A stretch of DNA of 13,976 bases from JAOAFT01 sp035390885 (lineage in GTDB: Bacteria; Bacteroidota; Ignavibacteria; UBA10030), in NCBI GenBank assembly GCA_035390885.1, contig DAOOUW010000047.1, forward strand, positions 1 to 13,976, read 5' to 3'. Below the pieces are notes generated by a model. The model was not told where the DNA came from. It saw only the letters and a list, made by a program, of their open reading frames with translations, and searched no databases. Numbering within the stretch: position 1 is the first letter of the stretch; each line of letters starts with the position of its first letter. Both the position numbers and the translations under genes were made by a program. Of the stretch, positions 7,509 through 13,976 are shown in pieces.

Positions 7509-9053
7509 TCAAAATGGAAAATCATTCAAAGGCTGTTCTTCCTGAACATCTTTGCTCACAGGTTTTTTAGCGATTTTATGTTCGGAGCGCCCAATGACAT
7601 AGATTGCTTTCCTTGGCTGAGCAGGACATGAATGCTCGCATGCTCCACATCCAACGCAGTATTCTTGATGCACTTCAGGAATAAATAACTCACCATAAGG
7701 AACCATCGTTACTGCTTTTGTCGGGCAGTGTTCCGAACACGCTCCACAATCTGTGCCATTTAATTTGACGATACAATCATCCTCAATAAATTCCGCAACG
7801 CCAATTTGAATTTCATGCTTCTGATCGACGGTGATTGGTTTGATAGCGGAGCTCGGGCAAACCTGACTGCACGCAGTACAATCATAATCGCAGTAACTAA
7901 TTGAATAATCCATACGCGGCTGGAAAATTCCACTAAGTCCATACTGCACCGTGGCAGGAGTAATTACCTGAGATGGACACTGTTCAACACATAAATAACA
8001 TGCCGTACAATGGCTTGAAAAATGACTCATACTTTCTGAGCCTGGCGGAGTAATAGGAATTGCATGAGCATTGTAGTATCGACTTTTCGTCGTTTGTTCT
8101 CCGTGTGCAATTGTCGATATTTTTGCAATAGCTGGAAGAATAACCGCTGATTTTAGAAACGCGCGACGCGACTTCCCTTTTATTGAATCTGAATTTTGTT
8201 GTTCCACTTTACCACTCCGTCTATACTTGATTCCTGAGGTCGGGCATACATCAATACAATTAAAACAACTAACGCACGCTGCAAAATCAATTTTCATGTT
8301 TGCTGAATCAATGCAGCGAGCTTTACAAACTTTTTCACAAACTCCGCACTCCTTACATGCGCTCGGCACAATAGAAATCTTGTACATCGAAAATCTCGAA
8401 AGAATACCAAGGAATGCTCCAACAGGACATAAGAGATTGCAAAATAATCTTCCCTTTTTATAGGCAAGCGCTGCAATAAAAACAAGGAATAACAGCGCAT
8501 ATACAAAAATCCAAATCTGGAAATGACGATAGGTGAGCTGAGAAAGAATTCCACTATTGCCAAGTATTGCCGCGCAAAGATTATTGATTCCTATAACAAC
8601 AGGAACTCCTAATGTTACGACCATTCTACCAAACACGCTATATGGTTCGAGGAGATTAAGAACGATAAAACTACCAACGATGCAAAGCAGAACAATCGAA
8701 GCGAAGATTACATAATGGATTTTAAAGGAAGGATGCGAATATCGAAATCGGCGTTTGTTTCTCTTGTTTTTCCAAACAGGAATATGGCTAAAGAAATCCT
8801 GAAGAATTCCAAATGGACACAGAGTAGAACAGTAGAGCCGACCAAAGAACAGAGTTACAAGAAGAATAAAAATTACAAAGAGAATTATCTTGCGTCCTTC
8901 TATCATTTTGAGAACAGAAGGCGCAAGTTGCGTACCAGCAATAATGGTTACAATGGATCGCGGAAGAAGATGGTACACATCCAGAAAGAGGAGCGTAAAA
9001 GCGCTTACGATAATGACGGAGAGAACAACTCGAGCCGGTTTTAGAAACTGCAC
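7509..9053 (-). CDS. NapH/NapG-like fused membrane polyferredoxin
   Basis: The 514 residues combine two modules. Residues 1-220 form a NapH/YccM-type membrane part with about four to five hydrophobic helices and two conserved CxxxCP loops (C75/C79 and C205/C209). Residues 233-270 carry two [4Fe-4S] motifs (C233/236/239/243 and C260/263/266/270), expected on the cytoplasmic side. Then comes RRAFLK (296-301) followed by a hydrophobic stretch, like a Tat signal but internal. Residues 349-476 carry four more [4Fe-4S] motifs, starting at C349, C388, C427 and C466, as in NapG. The likely role is moving electrons from quinol across the membrane to an unknown periplasmic partner; this is inference from NapGH. 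The start codon is GTG at 9053. Its SD, AGGTGA, overlaps the TAG stop of the upstream DUF362 gene (TAGGTGA), which implies translational coupling. No nitrate reductase genes are present, so a Nap role is not indicated. Confidence 0.9.
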   Translation of the reverse strand: MQFLKPARVVLSVIIVSAFTLLFLDVYHLLPRSIVTIIAGTQLAPSVLKMIEGRKIILFVIFILLVTLFFGRLYCSTLCPFGILQDFFSHIPVWKNKRNKRRFRYSHPSFKIHYVIFASIVLLCIVGSFIVLNLLEPYSVFGRMVVTLGVPVVIGINNLCAAILGNSGILSQLTYRHFQIWIFVYALLFLVFIAALAYKKGRLFCNLLCPVGAFLGILSRFSMYKISIVPSACKECGVCEKVCKARCIDSANMKIDFAACVSCFNCIDVCPTSGIKYRRSGKVEQQNSDSIKGKSRRAFLKSAVILPAIAKISTIAHGEQTTKSRYYNAHAIPITPPGSESMSHFSSHCTACYLCVEQCPSQVITPATVQYGLSGIFQPRMDYSISYCDYDCTACSQVCPSSAIKPITVDQKHEIQIGVAEFIEDDCIVKLNGTDCGACSEHCPTKAVTMVPYGELFIPEVHQEYCVGCGACEHSCPAQPRKAIYVIGRSEHKIAKKPVSKDVQEEQPLNDFPF

Positions 9054-9061
9054 TACTTCAC

Positions 9062-9985
9062 CTACATTGCAATACGTTGAATTCTTAATTTTTCTAAATT
9101 CATTTCTCCAACTTTTTGCTCGGCGGCATATCGGATGTGAGGCACTTGTTCAGGCGGCAATCCATAGAGCTTCGCGGCAGCCGCATCGGCAGCTACAATA
9201 TCTGTAGAAAGAATTTGCGCTTTCATTATCGTTACATCACTAACAGAAATTCCACGAGGTCCATGCCTCTTCATCACGGCATACGCATCAACAATATTCA
9301 AGGTCGGTTTTCGATAAGCGGCAAATTCAGCAATACATCTGTGGAGGTCGGACGAATGCCATGCGCCTCGGTTCCAAACGTTTCCCATAAGATTTTTCAT
9401 AGCAATGGTAACTTTTGTCGAGTCATGGTTCTTCAGAATTGGAACATTAATAAAAACATCTGCTTCGAGTACAGCTTCGTGCTCTTTTGCTTCTTTTAGT
9501 ACTTTTCCACCAACGGTAACTGTTTGATAGTACTTTTCAGAATTAGCTGGAAGCATTTTTCCACCTGCATCGATGACGGCTTTTTCGATACCGCTGTTTG
9601 TATAACATCGCTGCCATTGATCGCAAGAATGATCGAAGACCACCACTTCTTTTGCACCAGCGGCATAGCATGCTTTTATAATTTCGCTCACAAGTTTTGG
9701 ATTGGTATTTCCTGCACGCTCAGGCGTAACATCCCAACCAATGTTCGGCTTCACAACAACCTTCTGACCTTTTTTGACAAACGATTGTATTCCGCCTAAG
9801 GCTTCGATGCCTTTTCGGAACATAGCATCGGGTTCGCCGCCGCGCACGGCAACTAAGTCGTACGGAAGCTGCGTTCCAGCTCGTGCAGAAGAAGGTACAA
9901 GAGCTTCCAATACGGAAACGATAGGCGTTGCCAATACTGTTGAAACGCCGATTGATGTTTTAAGAAAAGAACGACGATCCATCAT
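9062..9985 (-). CDS. Tat-exported DUF362 domain protein
   Basis: Molecular function is not established for this family. The 307 residues begin with a Tat signal: RRSFLK at 4-9, a hydrophobic core to about 30, and a probable cleavage after SARA at 36. The mature part has DUF362 landmarks: VKPNIGWD (78-85), a Rossmann-like strand AKEVVVFDHS (111-120), NVPILKNHDSTKVTIAMKNLMG (180-201, the most conserved block) and DAYAVMKRHGPRG (233-245). It has no ferredoxin cysteines of its own, whereas the next gene supplies six clusters. Tat export implies folding, possibly with a cofactor, before export. The first of two adjacent ATGs (9985) is preferred because GAGGTGAT, an 8-nt match to anti-SD, lies just upstream. 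It is first in an operon with the polyferredoxin (8-nt gap) and the receiver gene. Family assignment is confident; partnership with the polyferredoxin is inferred from coupling. Confidence 0.88.
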   Translation of the reverse strand: MMDRRSFLKTSIGVSTVLATPIVSVLEALVPSSARAGTQLPYDLVAVRGGEPDAMFRKGIEALGGIQSFVKKGQKVVVKPNIGWDVTPERAGNTNPKLVSEIIKACYAAGAKEVVVFDHSCDQWQRCYTNSGIEKAVIDAGGKMLPANSEKYYQTVTVGGKVLKEAKEHEAVLEADVFINVPILKNHDSTKVTIAMKNLMGNVWNRGAWHSSDLHRCIAEFAAYRKPTLNIVDAYAVMKRHGPRGISVSDVTIMKAQILSTDIVAADAAAAKLYGLPPEQVPHIRYAAEQKVGEMNLEKLRIQRIAM

Positions 9986-10050
9986 ATTCTTATCACCTCA
10001 ATAATTTGACGATTGAATTTCTTAAGCGCTATGATTATTAAATACAATAC

Positions 10051-10069
10051 CTGAACTGTCATAGTTCAG
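10051..10069. promoter_or_regulatory. Perfect inverted repeat between bioY and the DUF362 operon
   Basis: CTGAACT and AGTTCAG form a perfect 7-bp inverted repeat with 5-nt centre GTCAT. It lies 66-84 nt before the DUF362 start and 26 nt after the bioY stop. The minus-strand sequence after it (GTATTGTATTT) is only moderately T-rich, so it may be a weak bioY terminator or an operator for the DUF362 operon. I could not settle on a promoter for that operon. Confidence 0.5.
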
Positions 10070-10094
10070 AAATATCGCTAGTGAATGTGTTAAT

Positions 10095-10652
10095 TTAATG
10101 TAACACCTTATGGTATTGCGATGCAATGGATGCTGCCGCCACAATCTTTACAGCATCCCAGAATGAGAAAACGAGGAAACCAGCTTTTATAGACTGAGAC
10201 CAATTATGGAAAAGTACAAGATTCAATTGAATTGTGCCGCAGAGGAAAAATATTAAAGAACCGATAGTCATTGAAAAGACCATCCAGAGAAACGATTTTC
10301 GATTTTTTGTTATGTATGCAACAGAAAAAGCAGCCAGAGGAAATGCAAGAAGATAACCGCCTGTAGGACCTAACAATTTTGCTGCTCCGAAACTCCAACC
10401 CGAAAAGACAGGCAAACCAAGCGTACCGACAAAGAGATACAGAACCATGCTTAGAAACGCAGGGCGTGGTTTTAGCATTCCGCCAGCAAGTAAAACAAAC
10501 AAAGTCTGAAGAGTAAATGGAACAGGATACGTCGGTATTTCAATTTGTGCAGCTAAAGAAGTCGCTAACGCAAAAGCTCCTGCGGCAGTTACCTGAAAAA
10601 CAGGCGATTCAACCCAATCTTGATATCGCAAACTCGTTTCAAATGTTACCAT
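10095..10652 (-). CDS. bioY: BioY biotin transporter, substrate-binding S component
   Basis: An integral membrane protein of 185 residues that binds and takes up biotin, alone or with an energy-coupling (ECF) module. It is all hydrophobic helices with the BioY signatures: PVPFTLQTLFVLLAG (43-57), GTLGLPVFSGW (76-86), GPTGGYLLAFPLAA (95-108) and FWDAVKIVAAASIA (164-177). Length is typical of the family. No EcfA/EcfT genes or biotin synthesis genes are in the window, so it works alone or with a shared module encoded elsewhere. The ATG at 10652 has an AAAGGA SD about 9 nt upstream; an out-of-frame ATG lies between. It has its own candidate promoter. I found no BirA-type TTGTAAC...GTTACAA operator. 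Confidence 0.95.
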   Translation of the reverse strand: MVTFETSLRYQDWVESPVFQVTAAGAFALATSLAAQIEIPTYPVPFTLQTLFVLLAGGMLKPRPAFLSMVLYLFVGTLGLPVFSGWSFGAAKLLGPTGGYLLAFPLAAFSVAYITKNRKSFLWMVFSMTIGSLIFFLCGTIQLNLVLFHNWSQSIKAGFLVFSFWDAVKIVAAASIASQYHKVLH

Positions 10653-10681
10653 TGTTCATTTCCTTTATCATTTTGGGAGAT

Positions 10682-10710
10682 AAAATATTGAAAGTGAAAG
10701 AGAAATGCAA
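10682..10710 (-). promoter_or_regulatory. Predicted promoter of bioY
   Basis: On the minus strand: TTGCAT, a 17-nt spacer, TATTTT, about 30 nt before the bioY start and after the TPR gene stop. This suggests bioY can be transcribed independently of upp and the TPR gene. Confidence 0.45.
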
Positions 10711-10725
10711 ACACATACCACATTG

Positions 10726-11769
10726 CTACTTCAATTGTGAGAGTAATCTTTCCGCTTCATCGAATTTTTTTCTCGCACGGTCTTGATATTTTTTAGGAAA
10801 TGGAAAGTTTTTATATGCAAGAATTTGCTCAAGATGCACCCTCACATCGTTTGTATCATTCACTGCTATTTTTAATTTTGATAAATTCAGACGGCAGACA
10901 ATTTCGTTGTAGGGATGGGCTTGCTTATCGGCAAGAATTTCCTGCAGTAATCGTTCATACGCTTTTACTGCCTCACTAGATTTTCCCCCTCTATCGAGTG
11001 CGGTTGCCAATCCCCACAGAAAGATTCTATTATGCGGAAATGCTTCCAGTCCTTTCTGCGCCCATTGTCGAGCTTCATCGGTACGAGCGGTTTCTAAAAA
11101 AATAGAAATCAGCGTACTGATAGCTGAATAGCGATTATACTCGGAACGTTCTGCACCTACCTTAAGCATGGAAATTGCTTCCTCGCGCCGATCACTGATA
11201 AACGGAAGCCAATTCAGCGAAAGCGTTTTTTGATCTCGCCAAAAATAATACGTTCCCAACCCAACGTAGGCGTCATAGAAAGTCGAATCACGCGCCAGAA
11301 CAGATTCAAAGAAACCAGCGCTGGATGAACCACATCGCACAGCTTTTATCCATTGTTGGCGCTCTGCAGCATAGTATGATTCATAGCCATCGGCTAATCC
11401 AAGAAAATAATCCTGCCATGGTTGCTTCATCGAGCGAGCAAGCTTTCGGGAAATTGTAAGTAACGAATCGAAGAGATGTTCATCCGTTTGAAATTCAAGA
11501 TCCATTGCGCGAGATTCCATCACAGCTACCTGATAAAGATAGCCAACCGGATGGTCTGGATATTCCTTTGCTATTTTTTGAAAATGAAGAAAGGCGCCCT
11601 CGTAATCCTGCAATAAAATTTTGTTTATTCCTTCAAGCACTCGCGCGTGAAGCGGCTGCTCTAATTTCTGAGAACTTACAGACGGAACTGTAAGAAACAG
11701 AATTAAAAAAATGGATAAAGATGAAACCCTAAAAACTTTACTTTGTGCCAAAAATCCGATCTCCTGCAT
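10726..11769 (-). CDS. Exported tetratricopeptide-repeat protein
   Basis: Specific function not recognised. The hydrophobic segment at about 14-33 (SSLSIFLILFLTVPSVSS) is a signal peptide or N-terminal anchor. The rest is helical with TPR-like units near 41-75 (ARVLEGINKILLQDYEGAFLHFQKIAKEYP, typical TPR spacing), 160-210, 213-247 and 248-282, then a final helical hairpin. Such proteins usually act as periplasmic scaffolds or assembly factors. The ATG at 11769 gives a 32-nt overlap with the end of upp. A TTG at 11751 has a better SD (AGGAG, 9 nt upstream), would remove six residues and would leave the signal peptide intact with a 14-nt overlap. I consider it at least as likely. Either way, translation is probably coupled to upp. 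A dedicated promoter was not seen. Confidence 0.8.
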   Translation of the reverse strand: MQEIGFLAQSKVFRVSSLSIFLILFLTVPSVSSQKLEQPLHARVLEGINKILLQDYEGAFLHFQKIAKEYPDHPVGYLYQVAVMESRAMDLEFQTDEHLFDSLLTISRKLARSMKQPWQDYFLGLADGYESYYAAERQQWIKAVRCGSSSAGFFESVLARDSTFYDAYVGLGTYYFWRDQKTLSLNWLPFISDRREEAISMLKVGAERSEYNRYSAISTLISIFLETARTDEARQWAQKGLEAFPHNRIFLWGLATALDRGGKSSEAVKAYERLLQEILADKQAHPYNEIVCRLNLSKLKIAVNDTNDVRVHLEQILAYKNFPFPKKYQDRARKKFDEAERLLSQLK

Positions 11770-12528
11770 CGCCTAACCCCGGAACAATATAACCATGCTC
11801 ATTCAGTTTGCTATCGACGGCGCACGTAAATATTGGAACCTGAGGATGAACTTTTTGAANNNNNNNNNNNNNNNNNNNNNNNNNNNNNNNNNNNNNNNNN
11901 NNNNNNNNNNNNNNNNNNNNNNNNNNNNNNNNNNNNNNNNNNNNNNNNNNNNNNNNNNNAGTTTGCTATCGACGGCGCACGTAAATATTGGAACCTGAGG
12001 ATGAACTTTTTGAACCGCTCGTATACCTTCTAATGCAGCAACAACGCTAACAAGCGCTATGTTGCGAGCTCTTTGTTTTTGAAGAAATGTAATAGCAAGA
12101 TTTGCGCTTCCACCTGTAGCAAGCATTGGGTCGAGGATAAAAACAATCGCCTTTGAAGTATTTTCTGGAAGTTTGCAATAATACTCAACCGGTTGAAGAG
12201 TTTCTTCATTCCGGAACATTCCGATATGGCCAACCCGAGATTCAGGTAAAAGGTCGGTAAAACCCTGAAGCATGCCAAGTCCGGCTCGCAAAATTGGAAC
12301 CAGAACAACTTCTTGCTTCAAACTGATACCTTTAGTTTTTGCTAACGGCGTTTCGATAGGCACAGAGCGAACATCGAGTCGACGTAGCGATTCGTACGCC
12401 ATACAAAGCGAGATGCGATGTAATACGGAACGAAAAATTTCTGGCTTCGTTTTCTTATCACGCAGAATCGTCAAATCGCGTTGAATAAGCGGATGGTCAA
12501 TGACAATTACTTCCTTGGTTTTCTTCAT
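11738..12528 (-). CDS. upp: Uracil phosphoribosyltransferase, interrupted by an artefactual N gap
   Basis: Converts uracil and PRPP to UMP in pyrimidine salvage; cytoplasmic. Residues before the gap show family motifs: VPILRAGLGM near 77, the PRPP-binding loop FILDPMLATGGSA and VSVVAALEGI. Read as given, the frame runs into 100 Ns and appears to end abnormally near 11803. Removing the Ns and one copy of the flanking 55-bp repeat restores one frame, ending in TCAVDSKLNEHGYIVPGLGDAGDRIFGT and K, with a TAA stop at 11738. That is 211 residues, close to the usual 208-210, so the gene is intact in the organism. The proline usual in VVAAPEG is leucine here. The SD GAGG lies about 11 nt before the ATG. 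It follows der by 56 nt and overlaps the start of the TPR gene. Confidence 0.95.
11805..11859. repeat. 55-bp copy 1 bordering the N gap
   Basis: Identical over all 55 bases to 11960-12014. It lies at the contig end just before the Ns and encodes part of the upp C-terminus on the minus strand. Best explained as an assembly overlap, not a biological repeat. Confidence 0.97.
11860..11959. other. Scaffold gap of 100 Ns
   Basis: Exactly 100 unknown bases, the usual placeholder for a gap of unknown size. The same 55 bp stand on both sides, so the true gap is most likely negative (contigs overlapping). Confidence 0.98.
11960..12014. repeat. 55-bp copy 2 bordering the N gap
   Basis: Identical to 11805-11859, at the start of the contig after the Ns. 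Continues without a break into the rest of upp. Confidence 0.97.
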
Positions 12529-12584
12529 ACTTATTCTTCCTCATTCTATTAAGGGACATTCGTCGAGCGGCAAATTGCAAATTT

Positions 12585-13895
12585 CTATTTTTCCTTAAAC
12601 ACAATATTCAAAGGTACGCCTTCAAATCCAAAGTGCCCACGAATCCTATTTTCAAGGAAGCGACGATAATTTTCCTGCACAAGTTTTGGCTCATTGCAAA
12701 AAAAAGCAAACATAGGCGGATTCGTTTTGATTTGAGTACAATACTTTATTTTAATTTCCTTCGATGTTGGCGATTTAGGAGGATTAGCCTCAATATCGAG
12801 CATAATTGTTTTGTTGAGCATACTCGTCGTTATTCTTCGATTTTGCTCCTGATTCACATTTTTAGCTTTCTCGATCACCTTAAAAATACGCTGCTTCGTC
12901 AATGCCGAGATAAACATGATCGGTAAAAAATCATAGATTCCTAGCTTCTCTCGAATAAACTGTTCGTATTGTTTTGCAGTATTCGTATCCTTCTCGATTA
13001 AATCCCATTTGTTTACCGCAATGACGGCAGAACGATGCCGTTCGATTGCTGCATCAACTATTTGCAGGTCTTGCTTCTCGACTCCTTGTTCCGCATCGAA
13101 AAGAATGATTGCAACGTTGCTGTTATCGAGTGCGCGCAATGTACGAAGAGTACTGTAAAATTCGACGCTCTCATGAATTTTGCTACGCTTGCGTAATCCG
13201 GCAGTATCAACAAGCACGATATCTTCACCCTGATAATTCAGCATCGAGTCCACTGCATCACGCGTTGTGCCCGGAACATCAGTAACCACCTGACGAGGTT
13301 TTCCAAGCAAAGCATTCACAAGCGAAGACTTTCCAACATTCGGCTTACCGACAATTGCAAGTCGAAGTCGTGAATCTTTTTTCTCTCGCTTCGAAACCTT
13401 TTTAATATCAGCAGTAATAATATCGAGGAAATCTCCAATACCTCTTCCGCCGAGAGCTGCAATGCTGAGCGGTTCGCCTAATCCAAGTTCAAAAAAATCC
13501 GAAGCTAACATTTCCCTCCTGTCAGAGTCAACTTTATTGACAACAAGAAAAACTTTTTTCTGAGAACGGCGGAGAATGTTTGCAATTTCCTTATCGAGCG
13601 GAGTTACGCCGTCCAGAGCATCTACCATTAAAAGAATTGCATCCGCTTCTTCGATTGCATACTGTGCCTGCTCGCAAATTGCTTTTTCAAAGACATCATC
13701 GGATTGAGGTACAAATCCGCCAGTATCAATAAGAGTGAAATGTTTTCCAACCCACTCTGCTTCACCGTATCTCCGATCCCGAGTTACGCCTGGCGTATCG
13801 TATACAATTGCATCTCGCATTCCAAGAATTCGATTATAGAGCGTCGATTTCCCGACGTTCGGACGGCCTACAATTGCTATGAGATACGAATTCAT
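12585..13895 (-). CDS. der: Ribosome biogenesis GTPase Der (EngA)
   Basis: An essential tandem GTPase that binds the 50S subunit during its maturation. The 436 residues hold two G domains and a C-terminal KH-like domain. First G domain: P-loop GRPNVGKS (10-17), switch I around VTRDR (37-41), DTGG (57-60), NKVD (120-123). Second: GKPNVGKS (183-190), TTRD (210-213), DTAGL (230-234), NKWD (295-298). The KH-like domain is about 350-436, with the family's typical KIKYCTQIKTNPPMFAFFCN block (381-400). All nucleotide-binding motifs are intact and length is normal. The ATG at 13895 lacks a strong SD. It is the first of seven co-directional minus-strand genes; upp follows after 56 nt and may be co-transcribed. 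Confidence 0.98.
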   Translation of the reverse strand: MNSYLIAIVGRPNVGKSTLYNRILGMRDAIVYDTPGVTRDRRYGEAEWVGKHFTLIDTGGFVPQSDDVFEKAICEQAQYAIEEADAILLMVDALDGVTPLDKEIANILRRSQKKVFLVVNKVDSDRREMLASDFFELGLGEPLSIAALGGRGIGDFLDIITADIKKVSKREKKDSRLRLAIVGKPNVGKSSLVNALLGKPRQVVTDVPGTTRDAVDSMLNYQGEDIVLVDTAGLRKRSKIHESVEFYSTLRTLRALDNSNVAIILFDAEQGVEKQDLQIVDAAIERHRSAVIAVNKWDLIEKDTNTAKQYEQFIREKLGIYDFLPIMFISALTKQRIFKVIEKAKNVNQEQNRRITTSMLNKTIMLDIEANPPKSPTSKEIKIKYCTQIKTNPPMFAFFCNEPKLVQENYRRFLENRIRGHFGFEGVPLNIVFKEK

Positions 13896-13976
13896 AATAA
13901 CACCGATTCTTCTTTACTTTCTTACTTCGGTTAAGATACAAATAAATTTGCTTTTTCTTGAATATAAAAAATCGAA

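Noticed and set aside
8715..9207. Plus-strand ORFs opposite the polyferredoxin and DUF362 genes
   Set aside because: Low-complexity shadow translations of real minus-strand genes with strong family motifs.
7509..9985. Part of a periplasmic nitrate reductase (nap) cluster
   Set aside because: Only the electron-transfer modules resemble Nap; no napA, napB, napC or napD-like gene is in the window.
10653..10725. BirA/BioR operator before bioY
   Set aside because: No inverted repeat resembling the known biotin-operator consensus was seen in the gap; only a promoter-like sequence.
11803..12528. upp as a truncated or frameshifted pseudogene ending in an unrelated C-terminus
   Set aside because: The odd end comes only from reading across the Ns into the second 55-bp copy in the wrong frame. 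Collapsing the overlap restores a full-length gene.

Overview
The window looks like a piece of a draft, probably metagenome-derived, genome from the Bacteroidota/Chlorobiota/Ignavibacteriota group. The best clue is a secreted protein ending in a type IX secretion C-terminal sorting domain of the 'LQNYPNPFNS...GIYFYRIQT...KKLILLK' type, a style I associate with Ignavibacteria and relatives. That lineage call is inference. The DNA is moderately AT-rich. Several genes have clear Shine-Dalgarno sequences, including an 8-base match to anti-SD in front of the DUF362 gene. No tRNA gene here encodes its CCA end.

Layout: (1) 1-1531, minus strand: thrS, missing its C-terminus at the window edge, preceded by an intrinsic-terminator-like hairpin and a tRNA-Val(GAC) gene with a good promoter. 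(2) 1989-3462, minus: a type IX secreted protein made of about seven beta-propeller-like repeats, with its own strong terminator. (3) 3612-3879, plus: tRNA-Gln(CTG) and tRNA-Glu(CTC). (4) 4007-7105, plus: a 1032-residue alpha-mannosidase-like (GH38) protein that keeps the family architecture but appears to have lost the zinc ligands and several active-site motifs. (5) 7112-13895, minus: seven co-directional genes: der, upp, a TPR lipoprotein-like/secreted protein, bioY, a Tat-exported DUF362 protein, a NapH-NapG-like membrane polyferredoxin, and a single-domain response regulator.

The last three genes (9985 down to 7112) have gaps of 8 and 16 bp, and one SD overlaps the upstream stop codon, so they read as one operon: an exported DUF362 protein, a membrane-anchored multi-[4Fe-4S] electron conduit and a phospho-receiver. 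This is the best candidate for an uncharacterised functional unit in the window. The GH38-like putative pseudoenzyme is the most unusual single gene.

The run of 100 Ns at 11860-11959 lies inside upp. It is bordered by two identical 55-bp copies, which is what a scaffolder leaves when two contigs overlap by one assembly k-mer. Removing the Ns and one copy restores an intact 211-residue upp. I see no CRISPR array, insertion sequence, integrase or phage gene.
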